Program-made: the position numbers and the translations under genes
Shown: in pieces, positions 26,801-34,121 of the stretch
Layout of the letters: every line of letters starts with the position of its first letter
Position numbering within the stretch: the stretch's first letter is position 1
Notes under the pieces: model-generated
Seen by the model: only the letters and a program-made list of their open reading frames with translations
Databases searched by the model: none
What the model was told of the DNA's origin: nothing
DNA from: an uncultured Tenacibaculum sp.
GTDB taxonomy: Bacteria > Bacteroidota > Bacteroidia > Flavobacteriales > Flavobacteriaceae
DNA length: 64,000 nt
Assembly (NCBI GenBank): GCA_947497895.1
Contig: CANMIL010000005.1
Coordinates: 186,001 to 250,000 of the forward strand
Reading direction: 5' to 3'

Positions 26801-27259
26801 CGTAGCTACAGGAATTAAATGCTCAGTTATTTTTGGTTGTATAACTACCATTTCCCAAGCAATTCCCCCTCCTAATGATCCTCCTATAAGGGCAAATAAC
26901 TTTTCAATTCTAAGTTTTTCTAACCCTAACAAGAAAATCCTTGCAATATCTCTTGCTATAAAACTTTTATAATCATCAATCAAAAAATCATCATAACCAT
27001 TTCCAGGAATATTAAAACAAAGTATGGTGTACTCATTGGTGTCAATTACTTTATTTTCTCCTATTAAATCTTTCCACCAACCATCTTCTCCTGCAACATT
27101 GCTATCTCCTGTTAATGCATGATTTATTAAGATTACAGGTGCAGTACCCAGCGCTTCACCAAACAACTGATAACTTAATGGTAAATTGCTGAACTGGGCA
27201 CCACTTTCTGTAACGTAACTTTCAATTGTTACGTGATTTAAATTTTTGTTTAAACTCAT
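23855..27259 (-). CDS. thrA: Trifunctional fusion: homoserine O-acyltransferase (MetX)-aspartokinase-homoserine dehydrogenase
   Basis: One uninterrupted 1134-residue reading frame. Residues 1-325 are a MetX-type alpha/beta hydrolase with the nucleophile elbow GGSLGGG, an acid region GVDSDLFF and the catalytic histidine in DHGHDAFL. Aspartokinase starts at Met330 (MKVLKFGGKSL) after a linker of only a few residues; two ACT domains (about 620-770) would sense an end product. Homoserine dehydrogenase follows from about 773 (IAVFGKGLVGG). The enzyme would carry out the first and third steps from aspartate and then activate homoserine for the adjacent sulfhydrylases. Separate translation of AK-HSD from Met330 cannot be excluded. 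It starts 24 bases after the metY stop. Confidence 0.92.
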   Translation of the reverse strand: MSLNKNLNHVTIESYVTESGAQFSNLPLSYQLFGEALGTAPVILINHALTGDSNVAGEDGWWKDLIGENKVIDTNEYTILCFNIPGNGYDDFLIDDYKSFIARDIARIFLLGLEKLRIEKLFALIGGSLGGGIAWEMVVIQPKITEHLIPVATDWKSTDWLIANCQIQELFLTNSNNPVHDARIHAMLCYRTPESFKKRFQRTKNEELQIFNVESWLLHHGKKLQERYQLASYKLMNQLLKTIDVTKGREGLNVLETIEADIHIVGVDSDLFFTAEENRETQKELAAVHPNVTYDEINSDHGHDAFLIEYEQLKKIVEPIFNKNSTNKKMKVLKFGGKSLSNDGIHDVVSIIEQKVNEGEKIAVVVSARGNATDTLESILEKAAKNEVYTEQLEAFKREQTLVTPLIDFSQEFDRLERLFEGVSLLGDYSSKIKDEVLAQGELLSIKTVSELLEQKGINANPTDARVLLKTDENFGNAQPINEVSKEKVTKYFEAHNGNTVNVVTGFIASTLNDETTTLGRNGSNYTASLLANYLNAGELQNYTHVDGIFTANPDLVADAKKIEELSFSEANELANFGANILHAKTIIPLLEKNINLRILNTFNPNDKGTLITSKSSQKGIKSLSILDNVALLNFEGRGLLGKVGVDARIFRALSNQDISVSIISQGSSERGIGLVVDKENAENAVKALEVEFENDFYTKDVNKISILDDVSVISIVGQDLSEFHHPYNALIKNQIVPLLFNNTITGKNVSLIVKKSQLHKALNVIHGQVFGVAKKINIAVFGKGLVGGTLIDQILDSAKNILERKKIQLNVFAIANSKQVLLSTTGANGEWRTALDASEKNDTIVQSVIDYAKEHHLENLIAVDNTASLDFTTNYIPLVEAGFDLVSSNKIANTVSYEFYQELRRTLEVNNKSYLYETNVGAGLPLIDTIKLLHDSGENITKIRGVFSGSLSYIFNRFSADEVPFSTVLQEAIDKGFTEPDPREDLCGNDVARKLLILARELDLENEFEDITIENLIPEAYRDITADEFLSDLTKLNPFFQEAKEKQEEGHVLRYIGDLHGDLQQTKGQLDVKLVSVPQNSPLGSLKGSDAIFEIYTESYGEQPIVIQGAGAGAQVTARGVFGDILRLAKSGN

Positions 27260-27283
27260 TGATTGTATTTAGAAAACAATTTG

Positions 27284-28576
27284 TTATGCTAATGTTTCTT
27301 TAGATATTTTAGCAAATGCTTCTTTAAGGTCTGTTTTTAAATCTTCAACATTTTCAATCCCAACAGATAAACGTATTAAGTCTTTTGTAACTCCCGTACT
27401 TTCCTGTTCATCATCGGCTAATTGTTGATGCGTTGTACTTGCTGGGTGAATAATTAAAGATTTTGTATCTCCAATATTGGCTAATAATGAAAATAGCTGT
27501 GTAGAATCTGCAATAGTTTTTGCTGCTTCGTAGCCTCCTTTTGCTCCGAAGGTAACAATTCCACTTTGACCTTTTGGTAAATATTCATCGGCTAAAGATT
27601 TGTATTTACTACTTTCCAACCCTGGGTAATTTACCCAAGCCACCTCTTCCTGTTCTTCTAACCATTTGGCTAAGGCTAAAGCGTTTTCACTATGCTTTTT
27701 TATTCTTACGTCTAAAGTTTCTAATCCCTGTATTATTTGGAATGCGTTTGTAGGACTTAAAGCTCCTCCGAAATCACGCAATCCTTCTAAGATTAACTTA
27801 AATGTATACGATGCCGCTCCTAATGCTTCATGATATACTAATCCGTGATATCCTGCAGAAGGTTCGGTAAACTCAGGGAATTTACCATTTGACCAGTCAA
27901 AAGTTCCCGCATCTACAATTACACCTCCTAAAGAGTTTCCTTGGCCTCCAATATATTTTGTTAAAGAATGAATCACAATATTTGCTCCGTGTTCAATAGG
28001 ATTTAATAATGCTGGTGTTGCCACTGTATTATCAACAATAAATGGTACTTGTGCTTTCTTTGCATGAGCTGAAATGCCTTTTAAATCAAGTACATCTAAT
28101 TTTGGATTTCCTAAAGATTCAACAAAAAATGCTCTGGTATTCTCTTGAACTGCTTTTCCAAAGTTTTCAGGGTCAGAAGCATCTACAAAAGTCGTTGTAA
28201 TTCCTAATCTTGGTAATGTTACTTTTAATAAATTATAAGTACCTCCATACAAACTACTTGAAGCAACAATATGATCTCCAGCTTTTAATAAGGTTAATAG
28301 CCCAGTTGAAATAGCAGCCGTTCCCGAAGCAAAAACTACCGCTCCAATACCTCCTTCTAAAGCCGCTAAACGCTCTTGTAATATTTGATTGGTTGGATTA
28401 TTTAATCTTGTGTAAATAAACCCTAATTCTTTTAATGAAAATAAATTTGCGGCATGATCTGAATCATTAAACACATAAGAGGTTGTTTGATAAATAGGTA
28501 CTGCTCTAGTTCCTCCCGTTTGTTTTACATCATGTCCTGCGTGCAACGCGTTTGTTGCGAATTTTTGTGTACTCAT
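27284..28576 (-). CDS. metY: O-acetylhomoserine sulfhydrylase (MetY type)
   Basis: A 430-residue PLP enzyme, longer than MetZ as is usual for MetY. The cofactor lysine is in SLTKYIGGQGNSLGG; FASGTAAISTGLLTLL binds the PLP phosphate; the NIGDTKSLIIHPASTTHQ block and IENVEDLKTDL end are typical. It makes homocysteine directly from O-acetylhomoserine and sulfide. First gene of the operon; a SAM-I riboswitch lies 132 bases upstream. Two sulfhydrylases (MetY here, MetZ at the operon end) in one unit suggests either redundancy or different acyl substrates. Confidence 0.93.
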   Translation of the reverse strand: MSTQKFATNALHAGHDVKQTGGTRAVPIYQTTSYVFNDSDHAANLFSLKELGFIYTRLNNPTNQILQERLAALEGGIGAVVFASGTAAISTGLLTLLKAGDHIVASSSLYGGTYNLLKVTLPRLGITTTFVDASDPENFGKAVQENTRAFFVESLGNPKLDVLDLKGISAHAKKAQVPFIVDNTVATPALLNPIEHGANIVIHSLTKYIGGQGNSLGGVIVDAGTFDWSNGKFPEFTEPSAGYHGLVYHEALGAASYTFKLILEGLRDFGGALSPTNAFQIIQGLETLDVRIKKHSENALALAKWLEEQEEVAWVNYPGLESSKYKSLADEYLPKGQSGIVTFGAKGGYEAAKTIADSTQLFSLLANIGDTKSLIIHPASTTHQQLADDEQESTGVTKDLIRLSVGIENVEDLKTDLKEAFAKISKETLA

Positions 28577-28622
28577 TTTTCTTGTTTTTGAGTTAATATT
28601 AAATTAAACCAAAAGTCAAAAC

Positions 28623-28640
28623 ACATCTCTTTTTAGATGT
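28623..28640 (-). terminator. Possible expression-platform terminator of the SAM riboswitch
   Basis: A small hairpin (ACATCT/AGATGT) followed on the minus strand by GTTTTGACTTTT lies between the SAM aptamer and metY. It could be the SAM-stabilised terminator; the stem is short, so confidence is moderate. Confidence 0.45.
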
Positions 28641-28707
28641 TGCTTACTAGAAAAATGTTATTAAGAAATTTTAAGAGATTCTTATAAGAATTTGAATCTT
28701 CTCATGG

Positions 28708-28832
28708 GTTATCTATCCTATTTTACTTTGTGGTTAAAAGCTATGTTTAGGTAGAATTTAGCACCTTCTTTGCATAGAGCAAAGGGTTGCTAAGGTTTCA
28801 TCGGGTCTAATCCCTCCACCTTTCTTGATAAC
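28708..28832 (-). ncRNA. SAM-I (S-box) riboswitch aptamer
   Basis: On the minus strand the conserved S-box core is plain: TTATCAAGAAAGGTGGAGGG, then GACCCGATGAAACC, AGCAACC and AAGGTGCTAA, in the right order and spacing. The closing P1 helix is GTTATC (28832-28827) with GATAAC (28713-28708). SAM binding would switch off the metY-fusion-metZ operon. Pattern recognised by eye; a covariance-model search would confirm borders. Confidence 0.93.
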
Positions 28833-28939
28833 ATCGTCAATAAGTCTTTGAACTTTTCCGAGTGCAAATATTTTAAAAATAAGTTTTAATATCCAAACAT
28901 TTTTTATGTTTTTTTCTCGAAAAGGATTTCAGACGGGTT

Positions 28940-29917
28940 TTACTTCAATTTAAACTGCATTTCAACAGGCAGATGATCAGAGGCTTGACCAAAACTTTTC
29001 AACACACTTCCTTTTTCATATCTAATTGTATTTTTTGTGTAGAAAATATAGTCTAACCTTTCATAAGGTTTTTCAGAGTTAAAAGTTAAGTCGTAACTAG
29101 ATTCAGAATAAGCCGCATTTCCAATATTAGGTAAATCAAATACTTTTTTGATGGCAGCATCTTCATATTTTGGGTCGCTGTTGAAATCTCCTAATAAAAT
29201 AGTTGGATTCGTTTCTGCATAATGCTTAAACAATCGAACGACCTTATCTAGCTGCTTTACTCTAGTTGCTTTATCAAAAGCTTCTAAATGAACATTCATA
29301 ACAACAATCTCTTTTCCTTGAATAACTACCTTTACGACTTGCAATAGTCTGTCCAAATAAAATGCTTCCCTGTAGAATGGATTGTCTGAAACTCTATCCA
29401 AAACAATTCTTTCATAATCTTTTAAAGGATATTTACTAATGATTGATTGTCCAGAAATAACCTTCCCAAAATGCATACTTGGAGGCCAATAAGGAAATGG
29501 TAAGTAATGCTCATCCCAATTAATACCTTTAGCAGAATAAGGGTATCCTAACTTTAGGATTTCTTTCTCTTGATCAACATTATAAGAGCGAGAGGCGTCA
29601 TAATCGATTTCTTGAAAAGCAATAATATCCGGATTTACTTCTTTAATCTCATCAATTACTTTATGTAGATTTCTTTGGAAGAGCTCTTTTGATTTTGCAA
29701 CTGCTCTATTATTTGTCATACCACTGAGATAGCCAATATTATAGGTTACAATGCTATATATTGAATCATTATCTATGGATACCGAATACTTATTTTTGGA
29801 TAACTGGGCGTAATTCGACTTATCTAAGCTTGGTGAAGATGCCCAAAAGAAAAAAGCCAAGATTCCGACAAATAGAACAATAATAAATTTAATTAGAACT
29901 TTAAAAAATCGCTTCAT
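28940..29917 (-). CDS. Endonuclease/exonuclease/phosphatase family protein, membrane-anchored
   Basis: From the ATG at 29917 the protein has 325 residues (a GTG ten codons upstream is less likely). A single N-terminal membrane segment (about residues 5-25) precedes the EEP fold: FQEIDYDAS carries the metal-binding glutamate, MNVHLEAF the histidine, LLGDFNSDP the Asp/Asn pair and ASDHLPV the terminal catalytic histidine. Families of this layout hydrolyse phosphodiesters; substrates may be nucleic acids, lipids or sphingomyelin. Position outside the cytoplasm is inferred from the anchor. The gene is isolated, and its 3' end precedes the SAM riboswitch region on the same strand. Confidence 0.85.
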   Translation of the reverse strand: MKRFFKVLIKFIIVLFVGILAFFFWASSPSLDKSNYAQLSKNKYSVSIDNDSIYSIVTYNIGYLSGMTNNRAVAKSKELFQRNLHKVIDEIKEVNPDIIAFQEIDYDASRSYNVDQEKEILKLGYPYSAKGINWDEHYLPFPYWPPSMHFGKVISGQSIISKYPLKDYERIVLDRVSDNPFYREAFYLDRLLQVVKVVIQGKEIVVMNVHLEAFDKATRVKQLDKVVRLFKHYAETNPTILLGDFNSDPKYEDAAIKKVFDLPNIGNAAYSESSYDLTFNSEKPYERLDYIFYTKNTIRYEKGSVLKSFGQASDHLPVEMQFKLK

Positions 29918-30295
29918 TACGAAATAAAATTTTGGTTTAGTTTTCACCTGAAACTTATTTATTCAGATGTAATTCGTCAAGAGTTATAAAAAAACATTAC
30001 AACTTCTAATGACGTATTTCGTACTCCTTCATCTCCTATAAACACTGAAATATCAGAGCATAACACATTCAATTAACACCTTAAAAAAATGTTAATATTT
30101 ACTTCAAATTTAAACCTTTTTGATTTAGCAATGTCAAAGTAGTGTAATTAAATTTTGAAGATTACAATATTTTTCTCTTTGGAGAATTTAAGTAATTTAT
30201 TGTTAACAGAAATTATTTGATATAGCCATAGTGCAATTGAGGAGGAGCAAAAGATCGCCCAACAAAAAATATTTATAATTTATAACGTATTTCAA
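29918..30295. other. 378-base non-coding gap, divergent promoters
   Basis: AT-rich DNA between two divergent genes. I see no reading frame, RNA fold or repeat that I can name. It presumably holds both promoters and a long leader for the secreted LTXXQ-like gene; the GC-richer piece around 30238-30260 (GAGGAGGAGCAAAAGATCGCCC) stands out but I cannot assign it. Confidence 0.5.
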
Positions 30296-30757
30296 ATGAA
30301 AAAAATAATAGCATTATTAGTAGTAGCTTTAGGTTTCACCGCTGTAACCAATGCTCAAGAACATAAAGAAGATAGATTCGAAGAAGCTTTAACAGTTGAT
30401 CAACAGACTGAATTAGCTGTAAAAAAGATGACTTTAAAACTTGATTTAAATAAAGCTCAACAGGAAAAAATTAAACCTTTTTTAGCTGAACAAATTGCGG
30501 ACCGAAAGGCAATGAAAGCGAAAAGGAAAGAGATGAAAAAAAATAAGCAAAAACCTTCTTCTGAAGAACGCTTTAAAATGATGAATGCGAGACTTGACAA
30601 GCAAATTGCTTTTAAGGCTGAGATGAAACGTGTTTTAAATACTCAACAATACGAAAGATTTGAGAAAATGGCTGATCGTAAAATGCATAAAATGAAAAAG
30701 AAAATGCATAAAAAGGGTAAAAAGCGCAGGAAGATGGAAAATGATAACGATAAATAG
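30296..30757 (+). CDS. Secreted Lys/Met-rich small protein, Spy/CpxP (LTXXQ)-like
   Basis: A 153-residue protein with a signal peptide (residues 1-20, ending TNAQ). The mature part is helical and very rich in lysine and methionine: MTLKLDLNKAQQEKIKPFL followed by a long basic helix and a near LTxxQ repeat (RVLNTQQYERFEKM), the layout of Spy/CpxP-type periplasmic proteins. The C-terminal 40 residues are mostly K, M, H and R, which may bind metal or acidic polymers. Function is not known; envelope stress or metal handling is plausible. Confidence 0.75.
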   Translation: MKKIIALLVVALGFTAVTNAQEHKEDRFEEALTVDQQTELAVKKMTLKLDLNKAQQEKIKPFLAEQIADRKAMKAKRKEMKKNKQKPSSEERFKMMNARLDKQIAFKAEMKRVLNTQQYERFEKMADRKMHKMKKKMHKKGKKRRKMENDNDK

Positions 30758-30795
30758 TAGTAGATGAGGAATTCATAGCCTCGGATTAGTTTTGT

Positions 30796-30823
30796 AAAAG
30801 CTCGGTATTAATACCGAGCTTTT
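30796..30823. terminator. Bidirectional intrinsic terminator
   Basis: A perfect 28-base palindrome (AAAAGCTCGGTATT and complement) with T-runs outside both arms separates the LTXXQ-like gene from the convergent ATP-grasp gene. Confidence 0.85.
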
Positions 30824-30830
30824 TTATTAA

Positions 30831-32129
30831 CTAACTTTTATAGTTATCTCTAATGATTACTGGGCTAAAACCATATCCTTCTTTATTATTGTCAGAAAAA
30901 TGAATTTTATAATTTATAGTCCCGTCTTTCGTTTTTTCTATATGACCTACTCTAGCCATTGGAACAATAATTATTTTATCTTGATGAACAGCTGTCATAA
31001 ATCGTAATTCAACTATTTTCTCGAGTTCATCATCAGTTTTAAAAACTTTGTATTCAACTTTCTTTTGAGCAATATAGTTTGATGTTTCGTTTTCTAAACT
31101 CTCCAATATTTGCTCATTCGGTTCTAGTATTAAATCATTTCCGGCAGCTCCCCATTTATGTTTCCAAACATAATCCTGGTAACGTAATTCCTTACTTTTA
31201 AAAAGATGATCAGTATTTGATAACTCGAAACAATCGGGATTATATTCATGTTCTATAAAGGGGCATAACCTTTTAGATATTTCAAATTGTTTGATTGGGT
31301 GATTGATATATTTTAGTCCATTGTATTTTTTATCAAATCTAAATTTCCAACGATCTAAGTTCGTGGGGTAATTATCTTTGTATAACGCTTCCGTAATTAA
31401 AACTCTATTGTAAAAAGCATTTATCTTTACGAAATCATTTCCATGTTTATAACAGAGAGAATTATTATTCTCTATAATATCTCTAACATCGACTATATTA
31501 ACGGGGACATTTAATTCTTCTTTAGTTGCAAAAAACTCAAACTTCGTTTTTTGCTTTTCAACCTCTCTGTCAACTAATACTACCTTATTAGTTCCATCTA
31601 CTTGAAATACTTGACTATATAATTTTATAAAATCATTCCATTTAGTATTCATATTTTCAGCGAAAACAAATGCATTAGAGTCAGATATAGCATCTAACAA
31701 TATTGTATTCATTCGAGCTGCACTTATTGGGTAAGTAGCTACTGCTTGAAACTCTATATTTTGTAGTCCCTTTTCGGTCACGGCCATGTCAAAACTACCA
31801 AAAGAAAAACCTTTACCTCTTTCAATATCAATAAGTGTTTCTTCTGACGGTTTAAAACCTTCTATTGAAAACAATTCGGGATATTCTTGATTAAGAACTT
31901 GTTTAATAAATAATACGAAACTATCTGAAATTCTCTTATCTATTTCAACATAATAGTTTCCTAATTGCATTTCCTCTCCATTTTTGAAATGATATCTCTT
32001 TTCAAAATAGTTTAAGATCTTTTGATAAGTTAATTCAGGAATCCTTTTCAACTTAATGCCTTCATTGATATTTAATTTCTTTGAAATTACAACATCCTTC
32101 ATATTTGTTTCTATCATACTTCTGGTCAT
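30831..32129 (-). CDS. ATP-grasp-like ligase (glutathionylspermidine-synthase-like), unknown product
   Basis: A 432-residue protein I place in the ATP-grasp superfamily from motif order, not from a family match. Residues 111-135 (FDMAVTEKGLQNIEFQA) match the pre-ATP-grasp element common to glutathionylspermidine-synthase-type enzymes; 321-337 (VWKHKWGAAGNDLILEP) match the lysine plus glycine-rich loop; 352-360 (YIAQKKVEY) the adenine-binding strand; ELRFMTA (374-380) and MARVGH (391-396) the metal and phosphate-binding strands. Such enzymes join a carboxylate to an amine using ATP. The start is two bases after the stop of the GCS2-like gene, so the two surely share a transcript and probably a pathway. 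Product unknown. Confidence 0.7.
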   Translation of the reverse strand: MTRSMIETNMKDVVISKKLNINEGIKLKRIPELTYQKILNYFEKRYHFKNGEEMQLGNYYVEIDKRISDSFVLFIKQVLNQEYPELFSIEGFKPSEETLIDIERGKGFSFGSFDMAVTEKGLQNIEFQAVATYPISAARMNTILLDAISDSNAFVFAENMNTKWNDFIKLYSQVFQVDGTNKVVLVDREVEKQKTKFEFFATKEELNVPVNIVDVRDIIENNNSLCYKHGNDFVKINAFYNRVLITEALYKDNYPTNLDRWKFRFDKKYNGLKYINHPIKQFEISKRLCPFIEHEYNPDCFELSNTDHLFKSKELRYQDYVWKHKWGAAGNDLILEPNEQILESLENETSNYIAQKKVEYKVFKTDDELEKIVELRFMTAVHQDKIIIVPMARVGHIEKTKDGTINYKIHFSDNNKEGYGFSPVIIRDNYKS

Positions 32130-32131
32130 AA

Positions 32132-33529
32132 TTAAAAAGACATTTCTTCTAAGAAAGCTCCAATTCCTTTTTCTTCAAAAATTTCTATAGCGAGATCAGC
32201 TGGAGATTCTCTTTTTTCCAATCTATTGTATAAAGGTTTTAGGAAACGTTCTTCATTAAAATTTCTCTTTAATAAGCCTTCTCTCGCAATATCCAATAAC
32301 TCCTGTATCAATGGAACTATACTTACTCGACCTATAAAGACATTTAATGATTTTTTAATCGTATTTATTCTTAACTCTTTCCAAAAATCTAACGAATATC
32401 GTTCTTGAAATCTTTGAGCTACTTCTAAATTTTCAATTAACCCCAAAGTTAAGGCGGTAGTAGATAAGGTTTCAGAAGGAGGTTGTTGACAGCACATTCT
32501 ACTTTCAATTGTTCCATGCTTTGGCACTAACCTTGTATTAAACCAAGTACAAGAAAACACCTGATCCATATCCTCAATTTTAGGAATAGCTTTTACAACA
32601 TCACCGTTCAATGATTCTACAAAACATGGAGCCTCATTTACCAAATATTCCGCATAACTTTCTTTATTTAAAATTCGATAAAACCGTCCCTCTCTCTCAA
32701 TTAAAAAAGGTTTAAAACTAAGTAAATACTCAATGTAATCATCTTCATCTTTGAATTTAGGGGGAATTCCCATTTGTTCTGTTCGATTTGGAAAACAATA
32801 GCTCCATAAATCCTCTCGATTTGCTTTAACACCTTTTTTGACCTTTCCTAACCAGATAGGAGAATTAGCACAAAGCGCAATCTGTAAACCAGATAAAGCA
32901 TTTAATGTATTCATAGCTGAAATTGTTTTTTCAGATTCTATTTCAACATGACATTGATTAGAGGCAGTTATTGTTAAGAGACATGCGTCAGTTCCTTTAT
33001 TTTCAGGAATAATATTATTTGAAGAAAATTTATTAAAAAAAAAATATCTCTCTTTTGGCATCATTAAACTCAATGAAGGGTCATCTAACGGTTGAATTCC
33101 ATACCCCAACATTAAGCAATTGTGTTTTTTAAAATATCTTTTTAAAAGAATTAAAAGCTCAGATAAGCGATTTTCAAGTGATAATAAATTAGTTTGGGGG
33201 GCTAATACGAGTTCTATTACACTAAAGCCGACATCGGTTGTAATAGCATCATTGGTACATTTAAAATTCTCGGTACTACAATCGTTGGGTATTTGAGCTG
33301 ATTCAATTTCATTGCTTTGTGCATCAAATATTAATTCAAACCCGTTCTCTTCAAGGTAAAAAAACATATTTTTTATAATTGAATAAGGAGCTGCGTTGCC
33401 ATCAATCGTAACAATTGGAATTTCACATTCAATTCCTATACCTCTCGGTTTGTGTTTATTCTTATAAGTGAAGGAGTTTTTAAATTTTGTAGTTAATTCA
33501 TTGGTAAGTTTGATTCTTTTTTTTTTCAT
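32132..33529 (-). CDS. GCS2-type glutamate-cysteine ligase family enzyme
   Basis: A 465-residue carboxylate-amine ligase of the GCS2 family (relatives: plant-type GshA, EgtA, YbdK). Visible landmarks are GIGIECEIPI (30-39, metal/ATP-binding glutamates), VIELVLAPQ (104-112), TASNQCHVEIE (188-198), ALCANSPIWLGK (218-229) followed by NREDLW (237-242), and GTIESRMCCQQP (339-350). All the expected acidic and arginine positions appear kept, so it should be active. It would form a gamma-glutamyl or related amide bond; cysteine as acceptor is only one possibility. It sits 27 bases after the gamma-carbonic anhydrase gene and directly before the ATP-grasp-like gene. Confidence 0.85.
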   Translation of the reverse strand: MKKKRIKLTNELTTKFKNSFTYKNKHKPRGIGIECEIPIVTIDGNAAPYSIIKNMFFYLEENGFELIFDAQSNEIESAQIPNDCSTENFKCTNDAITTDVGFSVIELVLAPQTNLLSLENRLSELLILLKRYFKKHNCLMLGYGIQPLDDPSLSLMMPKERYFFFNKFSSNNIIPENKGTDACLLTITASNQCHVEIESEKTISAMNTLNALSGLQIALCANSPIWLGKVKKGVKANREDLWSYCFPNRTEQMGIPPKFKDEDDYIEYLLSFKPFLIEREGRFYRILNKESYAEYLVNEAPCFVESLNGDVVKAIPKIEDMDQVFSCTWFNTRLVPKHGTIESRMCCQQPPSETLSTTALTLGLIENLEVAQRFQERYSLDFWKELRINTIKKSLNVFIGRVSIVPLIQELLDIAREGLLKRNFNEERFLKPLYNRLEKRESPADLAIEIFEEKGIGAFLEEMSF

Positions 33530-33556
33530 TTTGGGGGATTAATATAATTTGGTTAT

Positions 33557-34072
33557 TTATTCTTCAAACCAACTGGAGTATTTCACATAATTATTAGCTA
33601 TACGATTAATTTCTCCTGAAATTAGCTCCTGTGAAATATCCTTTACTTTTTTTGCTGGAACTCCAGCATAGATACTACCGCTTTCAACATGTGTATTTTT
33701 AGTTACAACAGCTCCTGCGGCAATAATTGAATTTGATTCTACAACACAATCATCCATAATAATGCTCCCCATACCTACTAAAACATTATCATGAATAGTA
33801 CAACCATGTACTATAGCGTTATGTCCTATTGAAACATTATTTCCGATCGTCGTTGGCGATTTCTGATAGGTCGCGTGAATAACGGCACCATCTTGAACAT
33901 TTACTTTATTTCCAATATGTATATAATGTACGTCTCCACGAATTACAGCATTAAACCAAACACTACACTCTTTTCCCATTTTTACATCACCTACAATCGT
34001 AGCGTTCTCTGCTACATAACAATCATCTGGAATTTGAGGATGCTTTCCATTTACAGGTTTTATTATTTTCAT
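33557..34072 (-). CDS. Gamma-carbonic anhydrase family protein (left-handed beta-helix)
   Basis: A 171-residue hexapeptide-repeat protein of the gamma-CA/YrdA type. Repeats run through residues ~15-135 (SVWFNAVIRGDVHYIHIGN, NVQDGAVIH, VSIGHNAIVHGCTI), with the family metal histidines visible in VIHAT and SIGHNAIVHG. Members bind zinc, iron or cobalt as trimers; carbonic anhydrase activity is not assured. It leads the GCS2/ATP-grasp genes (27-base gap) and is itself preceded by a heptanucleotide tandem repeat seven bases before its ATG. Confidence 0.9.
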   Translation of the reverse strand: MKIIKPVNGKHPQIPDDCYVAENATIVGDVKMGKECSVWFNAVIRGDVHYIHIGNKVNVQDGAVIHATYQKSPTTIGNNVSIGHNAIVHGCTIHDNVLVGMGSIIMDDCVVESNSIIAAGAVVTKNTHVESGSIYAGVPAKKVKDISQELISGEINRIANNYVKYSSWFEE

Positions 34073-34079
34073 ATATCAG

Positions 34080-34117
34080 TTTTGTGTTTTGTGTTTTGTG
34101 TTTTGTGTTTTGTGTTT
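34080..34117 (-). repeat. Heptanucleotide tandem repeat (TTTTGTG x5)
   Basis: Five perfect copies of a 7-base unit (34080-34114) plus a partial TTT. On the minus strand it reads CACAAAA x5 and covers roughly positions -8 to -45 before the gamma-carbonic anhydrase start. Such repeats can gain or lose units by slippage and change expression. Confidence 0.95.
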
Positions 34118-34121
34118 AAAT

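Noticed and set aside
34080..34117. CRISPR array or telomere-like repeat
   Set aside because: The unit is only 7 bases with no spacers, so it is a simple tandem repeat and not a CRISPR array.
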